Part shown: one piece after another, positions 25,088 to 32,302 of the stretch
Numbering within the stretch: position 1 is the first letter of the stretch
How the letters are laid out: each line of letters opens with the position of its first letter
Source of the DNA: Blautia hansenii DSM 20583
GTDB taxonomy: Bacteria; Bacillota; Clostridia; Lachnospirales; Lachnospiraceae
Length of the DNA: 64,000 nucleotides
Direction: 5' to 3'
NCBI RefSeq assembly: GCF_002222595.2
Contig: NZ_CP022413.2
Location: 1,318,001 to 1,382,000 of the forward strand
The notes under the pieces: model-generated
The model's database searches: none
Told to the model about the DNA's origin: nothing
Seen by the model: the letters and a program-made list of their open reading frames with translations, nothing else
Program-made: the position numbers and the translations under genes

Positions 25088-25708
25088 ATGAGAACGCAGG
25101 GAATTTTATTTCAAGGCCTATATTTTTCTACAAAAGCGGAAGGATCTTTTCTGAAAGAAGAATTTTCATATTGCAAGGAATTACAAACAGAAACTGGGCA
25201 TTATATAGATGTTACGTATTTTCTTTTATATGCTCTTTGTAAAAATCCCAAAATCAGAAAAATGTTGGAGACAATGGAGAAAGACTGGAAAGAATATATT
25301 TTATCAGCAGCAGAAAAAAGTATTTATCAAAGAGGTGCATTCTGGGAATATTTAGATAAAGGGGAAAGGGAAAATGCTCAAATTCTTTTAGGGTTATTAG
25401 AAGAAATCAGAAATTGCCACACATCCAGAGCAGAAAAATCATGGATTGCCTTTGCTTATTTGTTTCATAAAAGTATTGGAGTAGAATACAGCTTTCTGGA
25501 AGGGGAGAAGCTTGTATCTTTTGAAAAAATATGCAGTGTGGCAGAAAAATATCAGGAAATTCCATTTCTCCCTTCTGCCTATATTTGTGCAGCCTTTTTC
25601 TGGGCAGAGAGTCAAAATATTGAGATACAGAGAAACGGAACTTATGATTTTTTATATCCCTGTTTGAAAGAAGGAAGAAAAATTTGGGAAAGGGAAAAAA
25701 GCCTGTAA
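25088..25708 (+). CDS. Hypothetical protein, 206 aa
   Basis: I do not recognise this protein. It has 206 residues, is predicted mostly helical, rich in aromatic residues and glutamate, with seven cysteines and no signal peptide or clear membrane span. AAGAGG precedes ATG 25088. It stands alone: the tyrS terminator is upstream, a separate promoter for the decarboxylase operon is downstream, and the 150 bp before it are AT-rich without a clear promoter. Its low-GC codon use (many AAA, TTT and ATT) differs from flanking genes and may indicate recent acquisition or relaxed selection. Confidence 0.6.
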   Translation: MRTQGILFQGLYFSTKAEGSFLKEEFSYCKELQTETGHYIDVTYFLLYALCKNPKIRKMLETMEKDWKEYILSAAEKSIYQRGAFWEYLDKGERENAQILLGLLEEIRNCHTSRAEKSWIAFAYLFHKSIGVEYSFLEGEKLVSFEKICSVAEKYQEIPFLPSAYICAAFFWAESQNIEIQRNGTYDFLYPCLKEGRKIWEREKSL

Positions 25709-25736
25709 AATTGAGTTAAAACTTTGTCAAAAACTA

Positions 25737-25765
25737 TTGAAAAAAAATACGAAACAGGGTACAAT
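25737..25765 (+). promoter_or_regulatory. SigA promoter of the decarboxylase operon
   Basis: -35 TTGAAA (25737-25742), 17-bp spacer, -10 TACAAT (25760-25765). Predicted start near 25772, giving a 5' leader of about 175 nt. Confidence 0.75.
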
Positions 25766-25771
25766 TAAAAT

Positions 25772-25947
25772 CGGCAGAAATTGGTTTTAACAATCTATTG
25801 CGATGAAGCGAACACAAGGTGATTTCTGCAAAAAAACCGGAAAAAACTCACAAAAGCAGTGCAGAAATCCCGGTGAACAGCATGAATTTTATTGATTTGC
25901 AATAGATTTTTGCTGTTAAAATAAAAATTAATATGGAGGGCTGATTA
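25772..25947 (+). ncRNA. Structured leader RNA, candidate cis-regulatory element
   Basis: The leader folds by eye into a closed element. Outer stem: 25785-25792 with 25914-25921 (TTTTAACA/TGTTAAAA), stacking on 25793-25801 with 25899-25907 (ATCTATTGC/GCAATAGAT) across a 6-nt bulge. Inside, 25821-25830 pairs with 25860-25869 (GATTTCTGCA/TGCAGAAATC). ACCGG in that hairpin's loop (25836-25840) can pair with CCGGT just 3' of it (25870-25874), making a pseudoknot. GCAGAAAT at 25774-25781 competes for the same 5' arm. No terminator is present; the ribosome site GGAGGG (25935-25940) follows the element. I could not match it to a known riboswitch. Confidence 0.55.
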
Positions 25948-27384
25948 ATGAGTAGTACAGCACAAACCTTAGCAGGTAAAAGAATTGCTTCTTTGCTTGA
26001 TGAGAACAGTTTTGTTGAAATTGGCGGCTATGTAACAGCCAGAAACACAGATTTCAACTTATCTGAAAAAGAAACACCGGCAGACGGTGTTATCACCGGA
26101 TATGGTGTGATTGATGGCAGCCTGGTATATGTTTACAGCCAGGATGTTTCCGTGTTAAACGGTTCTATCGGCGAAATGCATGCAAAAAAAATCACAAATC
26201 TGTATGACTTGGCAATGAAAACAGGCGCACCGATTATCGGATTGCTTGATTGTGCAGGTTTAAGATTGCAGGAAGCAACAGATGCATTAAATGCCTTTGG
26301 TGAAATTTACACAAAACAGGTTATGGCATCTGGAGTAATTCCACAGATTACAGGTATCTTCGGTACATGTGGTGGAGGACTGGCAGTTGTTCCTGCTCTG
26401 ACAGATTTCACATTTATGGAAGCAAACAAGGGAAGACTCTTTGTAAATGCACCAAATGCTTTGGAAGGAAATGAAATTTCAAAATGTGATACTTCCAGTG
26501 CAGCATATCAGAGCGAACATGCAGGTCTTGTAGATGTAATGGGAAGCGAAGAAGATATTTTAGCTCAGATGAGAGAATTAGTTTCTATGCTTCCATCTAA
26601 TTTTGAAGACAATTCTTCTTACATTGAATGTACAGATGACTTAAACCGTATCTGTCCTGATTTAGAAAACTGTGCAGGAGATACTTCTATTGCACTTTCT
26701 CAGATTGCAGACAATCAGGAATTCTTTGAAGTGAAAGCTGAATATGCAAAAGACATGGTTACAGGATTTATCCGTTTAAACGGAGCAACTGTAGGATGCG
26801 TTGCAAACAGAAGTGAACTTTACAATGAAGAAGGCGAAAAGACAGAAACCTTTGAAAAAGTTTTATCAGCAAGAGGATGCAAAAAAGCTGCGGAATTTGT
26901 GAAATTCTGTGACGCTTTCGATATTCCTGTTTTAACTTTAACAAATGTAAAAGGTTATAAAGCTACAAAATGCTCTGAAGCAAATATGGCAAGAAGTGCA
27001 GCGGAACTTACAAATGCTTATATCAGTGCAACAGTTCCAAAAGTAAATGTAGTTGTAGGAGAAGCTTTTGGAAGCGCTTATCTTACAATGAACAGCAAAT
27101 CTACCGGTGCAGATATGGTATTTGCATGGCCAAACGCACAGATTGGTATGATGGATGCAAAACTGGCTGCAAAGATTATGTATGCAGATGCAGATGCAGC
27201 TACAATTAATGAAAAAGCAGCAGAATATGCAATGTTACAGTCCAGTGCACTTTCAGCAGCTAAGAGAGGATATGTAGACACAATTATTCAGGCAGAAGAT
27301 ACAAGAAAATATGTGATTGGTGCTTTTGAAATGTTATTCACAAAGAGAGAAAATCGTCCTAGCAAAAAACATGGCACGGTTTAA
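25948..27384 (+). CDS. mmdA: Biotin-dependent carboxyltransferase, 12S/MmdA type
   Basis: A 478-residue acyl-CoA carboxyltransferase of the crotonase-like family (propionyl-/methylmalonyl-CoA carboxyltransferase beta). It has two crotonase-like halves: oxyanion-hole glycines in FGTCGGGLAVVP in the N-terminal half and VVVGEAFGSAYLTMNSK in the C-terminal half. It would move a carboxyl group between an acyl-CoA and the biotin carrier encoded at 28184. It is shorter than classical MmdA (about 510 residues). GGAGGG precedes ATG 25948. First gene of a five-gene operon behind a structured leader. Confidence 0.85.
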   Translation: MSSTAQTLAGKRIASLLDENSFVEIGGYVTARNTDFNLSEKETPADGVITGYGVIDGSLVYVYSQDVSVLNGSIGEMHAKKITNLYDLAMKTGAPIIGLLDCAGLRLQEATDALNAFGEIYTKQVMASGVIPQITGIFGTCGGGLAVVPALTDFTFMEANKGRLFVNAPNALEGNEISKCDTSSAAYQSEHAGLVDVMGSEEDILAQMRELVSMLPSNFEDNSSYIECTDDLNRICPDLENCAGDTSIALSQIADNQEFFEVKAEYAKDMVTGFIRLNGATVGCVANRSELYNEEGEKTETFEKVLSARGCKKAAEFVKFCDAFDIPVLTLTNVKGYKATKCSEANMARSAAELTNAYISATVPKVNVVVGEAFGSAYLTMNSKSTGADMVFAWPNAQIGMMDAKLAAKIMYADADAATINEKAAEYAMLQSSALSAAKRGYVDTIIQAEDTRKYVIGAFEMLFTKRENRPSKKHGTV

Positions 27385-27399
27385 GCGAGGTGAATTAAT

Positions 27400-28158
27400 A
27401 TGAAGCAGACATGGAAAAAATTAGGTAGTTTAGTTTCAGTAGGAATTTTGGCAGTATCTTTAACTGCCTGTGGTTCTACAAAGAACGAAATTAACGAAAA
27501 AGTAGCTCAAAATCTTTATGACAGCAGTGTGAATGTTGTTCAGACATTAACACAAAGCAATCCAAGTGAATTAGAACAGGCTTTAGAAGAAAATCCAAAT
27601 ATGGATGATTTTTCTAAAAATGCCTTTACATCATGGATTGATTCCTATGAAGAATTAGGAAGTTTTATTGACTATGAAGAAGTAGACCCTCAAGAAGCTA
27701 TCAAAAAAGATGGCACGAACTATGTTGTGACATTAAAATGCGACTTTGAAAAAAGAGATGCTGAAGTACAGGTGGTTTATGATATTAAACTTACAGGAAA
27801 GTCTGTAGGATTTAGTGCGAACTATTCAATGGCAGAGAAAATGCAGGAAGCAGGGGGAAATACTTTAATCGGTCTTGTTATTGTATTTGCAATGCTTCTG
27901 TTCTTGAGTTTTATTATTTCTTTGATGAAATATATTCCAAAGTTTGTAGAAGGCTTTGGCAAGAAGAATGCAGCAGAACCAACACCGGCTCCGACACCTG
28001 TACAGCCGGCTATAGAAGAAACTGTTGAAGAAGATCTGACAGATGATCAGACATTAGTAGCAGTTATTGCAGCAGCAATTGCGGCATCAGAAAATACTTC
28101 AACAGATGCGTTTGTAGTACGTTCTATCAGAAAATTAAATAAGAGAAATTGGCGATAG
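27400..28158 (+). CDS. oadG: Lipoprotein-type OadG/gamma subunit of Na+-pumping decarboxylase
   Basis: A 252-residue protein. The signal sequence ends in a lipobox L-T-A-C24, so the N-terminus is probably lipidated outside the membrane. Residues 30-145 form a DUF3887-like extracytoplasmic domain. One transmembrane helix (154-179) is followed by a cytoplasmic proline/alanine linker and the OadG-like tail ending VVRSIRKLNKRNWR. Ordinary OadG is only about 80-120 residues and lacks the lipoprotein part. It probably anchors carboxyltransferase and biotin carrier to the beta subunit encoded at 28628. Confidence 0.75.
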   Translation: MKQTWKKLGSLVSVGILAVSLTACGSTKNEINEKVAQNLYDSSVNVVQTLTQSNPSELEQALEENPNMDDFSKNAFTSWIDSYEELGSFIDYEEVDPQEAIKKDGTNYVVTLKCDFEKRDAEVQVVYDIKLTGKSVGFSANYSMAEKMQEAGGNTLIGLVIVFAMLLFLSFIISLMKYIPKFVEGFGKKNAAEPTPAPTPVQPAIEETVEEDLTDDQTLVAVIAAAIAASENTSTDAFVVRSIRKLNKRNWR

Positions 28159-28183
28159 GCTAAGCTCGTAGGAGGAAAAGAAT

Positions 28184-28555
28184 ATGAAATCTTATACAAT
28201 TACAGTAAATGGCGTTGCATACGATGTAACAGTTGAAGAAACAGCTGGAAATGGTGCACCAGTTGCTGCTCCAAAAGCAGCTCCGAAGGCAGCACCAAAA
28301 GCTGCACCAGCAGCAAAACCGGCAGCAGCTTCTGCAGCAGGTGCTGTTGAAGTAAAAGCTTCTGTACCGGGAAAAGTTTGTAAAATTGAAGCAAGTGTAG
28401 GACAGGCTTTAAAAGCTGGTGATGCGATCGTAATTCTGGAAGCTATGAAAATGGAAATCCCAGTTGTTGCACCTCAGGACGGAACTGTAGCAAGTATTAA
28501 TGTTGCAGTAGGTGATTCCGTGGATAACGGCGCTGTTCTGGCATCTATGAATTAG
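28184..28555 (+). CDS. Biotin carrier protein (biotinyl domain, 1.3S type)
   Basis: A 123-residue protein. The short N-terminal part is followed by a flexible alanine-proline-lysine linker (residues 26-52, repeated KAAP units). A biotinyl/lipoyl domain has the attachment site EAMKMEI, with biotin on Lys89. It carries CO2 between the two carboxyltransferases and the membrane beta subunit. AGGAGG precedes the ATG. It is the only biotin domain in the operon, since the 5S-type subunit at 29807 lacks one. Confidence 0.93.
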   Translation: MKSYTITVNGVAYDVTVEETAGNGAPVAAPKAAPKAAPKAAPAAKPAAASAAGAVEVKASVPGKVCKIEASVGQALKAGDAIVILEAMKMEIPVVAPQDGTVASINVAVGDSVDNGAVLASMN

Positions 28556-28627
28556 AATTTGCATACAGTGTAAATTCCCAAGACAGGAAAAATTCCTGTG
28601 CAATATAAATAAATGGGAGGTAAAAAA

Positions 28628-29776
28628 ATGTCTAACATTGCAGATACAGTGTCAAACCTGATTGGACAGACAGCCTTTATGAATCTGACAGTGGGAAACC
28701 TGATTATGATTTTAGTGGCATTTATCTTTTTGTATCTTGCCATTAAAAAAGGATTTGAACCGCTTTTGCTGGTTCCAATTGCATTTGGTATGCTTTTGGT
28801 AAATATCTATCCGGATATTATGGCCAGCGCAGAAGAAACATCAAACGGAGTAGCAGGACTCCTTCATATTTTTTATATTTTGGATGAATGGAGCGTGCTT
28901 CCATCTCTGATTTTCCTTGGAGTAGGTGCTATGACAGACTTTGGTCCGTTAATTGCAAATCCAAAGAGCTTTTTGTTAGGTGCAGCAGCACAGCTTGGAA
29001 TTTATGTTGCATACTTCCTTGCAATCCTGTTAGGATTTAACGGAAAAGCAGCAGCAGCAATCTCCATTATCGGTGGTGCGGATGGTCCAACATCAATCTT
29101 CCTTGCCGGTAAACTGGGGCAGACAGGCTTGATGGGAGCCATTGCGGTAGCGGCATATTCTTATATGTCTTTAGTACCGATTATCCAGCCTCCAATTATG
29201 AAACTCTTTACAACAGAGGAAGAAAGAAAGATTAAAATGGAACAGCTTCGTCCGGTATCTAAACTGGAAAAAATCTTGTTCCCAATTATCATTACCGTTG
29301 TTGTATGTTTAATTCTGCCAACAACAGCTCCGCTGGTTGGTATGTTAATGCTGGGTAACCTGTTCAGAGAATCAGGTGTTGTAAAACAGTTAACAGAAAC
29401 AGCATCCAATGCTTTAATGTACATTGTAGTTATCTTACTTGGTACATCTGTAGGTGCATCTACAAGTGCAGAAGCATTCCTGAAATTAGATACGATTAAA
29501 ATCGTAGTATTAGGTCTTGTTGCTTTCATATTTGGTACAGCCGGAGGTGTACTGTTTGGTAAACTTATGTGTAAGCTTACACACGGCAAGATTAATCCTC
29601 TGATTGGTTCCGCAGGTGTGTCTGCTGTTCCAATGGCAGCCCGTGTTTCACAGAAGGTCGGTGCAGAAGCAGATCCGACAAACTTCCTGTTGATGCACGC
29701 TATGGGACCAAACGTTGCAGGTGTTATCGGTACAGCCGTAGCGGCAGGTACTTTTATGGCGATTTTTGGAGTTTAA
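28628..29776 (+). CDS. oadB: Sodium-ion-translocating decarboxylase beta subunit
   Basis: A 382-residue multispanning membrane protein (about 9-11 helices) of the OadB/MmdB/GcdB family, which decarboxylates carboxybiotin and exports Na+. The conserved loop IIGGADGPTSIFLAGKL (around residue 145-160), with its catalytic/Na+-binding Asp, is intact, as are the second-half motifs GTSVGAS and GANA-like AMGPNVAGVIGTAVAAG. ATG 28628 with GGGAGG is chosen over the in-frame ATG 28613. It forms the ion pump of the operon. Confidence 0.93.
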   Translation: MSNIADTVSNLIGQTAFMNLTVGNLIMILVAFIFLYLAIKKGFEPLLLVPIAFGMLLVNIYPDIMASAEETSNGVAGLLHIFYILDEWSVLPSLIFLGVGAMTDFGPLIANPKSFLLGAAAQLGIYVAYFLAILLGFNGKAAAAISIIGGADGPTSIFLAGKLGQTGLMGAIAVAAYSYMSLVPIIQPPIMKLFTTEEERKIKMEQLRPVSKLEKILFPIIITVVVCLILPTTAPLVGMLMLGNLFRESGVVKQLTETASNALMYIVVILLGTSVGASTSAEAFLKLDTIKIVVLGLVAFIFGTAGGVLFGKLMCKLTHGKINPLIGSAGVSAVPMAARVSQKVGAEADPTNFLLMHAMGPNVAGVIGTAVAAGTFMAIFGV

Positions 29777-29806
29777 TCCAAGATGAATAAAATGGAGGAA
29801 AAAAAG

Positions 29807-31219
29807 ATGGCAGAAGTAGTGAAAAAACCAATTAAAATTACTGAAACAATTCTGCGTGATGCTCATCAGTCTCTGATTGCTACAAGAATGACAACAGAGC
29901 AGATGCTTCCTATTGTAGAAAAACTGGATAAAGTAGGATATCATTCCGTAGAATGTTGGGGTGGAGCTACCTTTGATGCTTCCCTGCGTTTCTTAAAAGA
30001 AGATCCATGGGAAAGACTTCGTAAATTCCGTGACGGATTTAAAAATACAAAATTACAGATGTTATTCCGTGGACAGAATATCTTAGGATATCGTCCTTAT
30101 GCAGATGATGTAGTAGAATATTTCGTTCAGAAGTCTATTGCAAACGGTATTGATATTATCCGTATTTTCGACTGTTTAAATGACCTTCGTAACTTACAGA
30201 CAGCAGTAAAAGCTGCGAACAAAGAAAAAGGTCATGCTCAGGTTGCATTATCTTATACTTTAGGTGATGCTTATACATTAGATTACTGGGTAGATATGGC
30301 GAAAAAAGTTGAAGACATGGGTGCAAATTCTATTTGTATCAAAGATATGGCTGGTTTATTGCTTCCATACAAAGCAACAGAGCTTGTAACAGCATTAAAA
30401 GAAGCAGTTGATATTCCAATTCAGCTTCATACACACTATACTTCCGGTGTTGCTTCCATGACTTACTTAAAAGCAGTAGAAGCAGGTGTAGATGTTATCG
30501 ATACAGCAATGTCACCATTTGCATTGGGAACATCTCAGCCGGCAACAGAAGTTATGGTTGAAACATTTAAGGGAACACCTTATGATACAGGTTTTGACCA
30601 GCAGTTATTGGCTGAAATCGCTGATTACTTCCGTCCAATCCGTGACGAAGCTTTAGACAGCGGTCTGTTAAATCCAAAGAACTTAGGTGTAAACATCAAA
30701 ACTTTACTGTATCAGGTACCGGGAGGGATGTTATCCAACTTAACATCCCAGTTAAAAGAACAGCATGCGGAAGATAAATTCTATGATGTTCTGGAAGAAG
30801 TACCAAGAGTACGTAAAGACCTTGGAGAACCGCCACTTGTAACACCATCCTCTCAGATTGTTGGTACACAGGCTGTATTTAACGTAATCATGGGTGAACG
30901 TTACAAAATGGTTACAAAAGAAACAAAAGACGTATTAAGCGGAAAATACGGTGCAACTGTAAAACCGTTTGATAAAGAAGTACAGAAAAAATGTATCGGT
31001 GACACAGAAGTAATTACATGCCGTCCGGCTGATTTACTGTCTCCTGAGCTTGATACATTAAGAGGAGAAATGGCACAGTGGTCCGAACAGGAAGAAGACG
31101 TATTGTCTTACGCACTGTTCCCACAGGTAGCAACAGACTTCTTCAAGTACAGAGAAGCACAGCAGACGAAGGTAGATCCAAAGGAAGCTGACACAGAAAA
31201 CGGAGCATATCCGGTATAA
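29807..31219 (+). CDS. oadA: Oxaloacetate decarboxylase/transcarboxylase 5S-type carboxyltransferase
   Basis: A 470-residue protein homologous to the carboxyltransferase part of OadA, pyruvate carboxylase and the 5S subunit of transcarboxylase. It is an HMGL-like TIM barrel (metal/pyruvate site RDAHQSL near the N-terminus, the carbamylated-lysine segment CIKDMAGLL, HTH in QLHTHYTSG) followed by the PYC_OADA domain. There is no C-terminal biotin domain, consistent with the separate carrier gene. GGAGG lies 10 nt before ATG 29807, which is preferred to ATG 29783. Last gene of the operon; a terminator follows. Confidence 0.92.
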   Translation: MAEVVKKPIKITETILRDAHQSLIATRMTTEQMLPIVEKLDKVGYHSVECWGGATFDASLRFLKEDPWERLRKFRDGFKNTKLQMLFRGQNILGYRPYADDVVEYFVQKSIANGIDIIRIFDCLNDLRNLQTAVKAANKEKGHAQVALSYTLGDAYTLDYWVDMAKKVEDMGANSICIKDMAGLLLPYKATELVTALKEAVDIPIQLHTHYTSGVASMTYLKAVEAGVDVIDTAMSPFALGTSQPATEVMVETFKGTPYDTGFDQQLLAEIADYFRPIRDEALDSGLLNPKNLGVNIKTLLYQVPGGMLSNLTSQLKEQHAEDKFYDVLEEVPRVRKDLGEPPLVTPSSQIVGTQAVFNVIMGERYKMVTKETKDVLSGKYGATVKPFDKEVQKKCIGDTEVITCRPADLLSPELDTLRGEMAQWSEQEEDVLSYALFPQVATDFFKYREAQQTKVDPKEADTENGAYPV

Positions 31220-31227
31220 AACAAAAA

Positions 31228-31268
31228 GAAAGGCTCAGCGCCCTATATGGGGTGTCTGAGCTTTTTCT
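31228..31268 (+). terminator. Intrinsic terminator of the decarboxylase operon
   Basis: Stem GCTCAG (31233-31238) / CTGAGC (31256-31261) with an inner CCC/GGG pair and flanking A/T tracts, followed by T5. Confidence 0.85.
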
Positions 31269-31292
31269 TTGTGCAAAAGAGCAAAGTTTTTG

Positions 31293-31321
31293 CTGAAACT
31301 TTTTTGTTTCTGTGCTATCAT
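31293..31321 (+). promoter_or_regulatory. Promoter of the RpiR-family regulator
   Basis: -35 CTGAAA (31293-31298), 17-bp spacer, -10 TATCAT (31316-31321) with TGC upstream. The twelve bases CTGTGCTATCAT are identical to those in the alaS promoter. Confidence 0.55.
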
Positions 31322-31360
31322 AGAGAAAGTATGAAAGAAAAAGTAAAGAGGGGAAGGTTC

Positions 31361-32284
31361 ATGAGCAATACAGAGCACCTGCTTAGTAAAATGAATGTGC
31401 AGTATCAAAATTTCAGCAAGGGTCAGAAGAAGCTGGCAGCATATATAAAAGAAAATTATGATAAAGCAGCATTTTTAACTGCGGCAAAGCTGGGAGAGAC
31501 TGTGGGCGTCAGCGAGTCCACGGTTGTGCGCTTTGCAACACATCTGGGATACAAGGGATATCCTGAATTTCAGAGGGAATTAGAGGAGCTTGTGCGGAAT
31601 AAATTAAATTCTATTCAGCGAATGGAAGTGACTTATGGAAAAGTGCCGCAGTCAGAGATTTTAGATACAGTGCTGCATTCAGATATTGATAAAATAAAAA
31701 TGACTTTGGAAGCGGTGGATCATGAAGCGTTTAATCTGGCAGTGGAGACCATTTTAGAAGCAAAAAATATATATGTGGTAGGTATTCGAAGCTGTGCTCC
31801 TTTGGCAGAGTTTCTTGCCTTTTATCTGAATTTGATTTTTGACGGAGTGAGGCTTTTAAATACCAACAGCGCCAGTGAGCTTTTTGAGCAGATGATACGC
31901 ATTGGGGAAAAGGATGTCATTATCGGAATTAGCTTTCCGAGATATTCCATGCGCACCTTAAAAGCCTTGGAATTTGCAAACAATCGAAATGCAAAGGTAA
32001 TTACGCTTACCGACAGCATCCATTCTCCTATGAATTTATATTCCTCCTGCAATTTAATTGCCAGAAGTGACATGGCTTCTATTGTAGACTCTCTTGTAGC
32101 GCCTCTTAGTGTGATTAACGCATTGGTTGTGGCGCTCAGTATGCGCAAGCAAAAAACTGTGGTGGCAACCTTAGAGGCATTGGAGAAGATATGGGATGAA
32201 TATCAGGTCTATAATAATGATGAAATCAATCTGCCGGATAATCACGAAATTGAATTGACAGACCCCAAAGTGTTAAAAAATTGA
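31361..32284 (+). CDS. MurR/RpiR family transcriptional regulator
   Basis: A 307-residue regulator. The N-terminal helix-turn-helix of the RpiR type covers about residues 1-77 (GETVGVSESTVVRFATHLGY). A SIS sugar-phosphate-binding domain follows at about 120-260 (YVVGIRSCAPLAEFLAFYLN and VIIGISFPRYSMRTLKALEF). The ligand is probably a phosphosugar, but no sugar genes are adjacent. ATG 31361 with GGGGAAGG is chosen; the reading frame upstream runs into the previous terminator and the promoter. It is followed 18 nt later by an FAD protein. Confidence 0.88.
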   Translation: MSNTEHLLSKMNVQYQNFSKGQKKLAAYIKENYDKAAFLTAAKLGETVGVSESTVVRFATHLGYKGYPEFQRELEELVRNKLNSIQRMEVTYGKVPQSEILDTVLHSDIDKIKMTLEAVDHEAFNLAVETILEAKNIYVVGIRSCAPLAEFLAFYLNLIFDGVRLLNTNSASELFEQMIRIGEKDVIIGISFPRYSMRTLKALEFANNRNAKVITLTDSIHSPMNLYSSCNLIARSDMASIVDSLVAPLSVINALVVALSMRKQKTVVATLEALEKIWDEYQVYNNDEINLPDNHEIELTDPKVLKN

Positions 32285-32302
32285 GAATTAAAGGAGCATT
32301 TT

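Noticed and set aside
25785..25921. BirA-type biotin operator formed by TTTTAACA ... TGTTAAAA
   Set aside because: The two halves are about 120 bp apart, too far for a BirA dimer site, and pair better as an RNA stem.
28258..28335. Short tandem repeats in the biotin carrier gene as a CRISPR-like or mobile repeat
   Set aside because: They are in-frame KAAP-type linker codons, normal for biotin carriers.
28200..28394. Antisense Leu-rich reading frame under the biotin carrier gene
   Set aside because: It mirrors the alanine-proline linker codons; no ribosome site or conservation expected.
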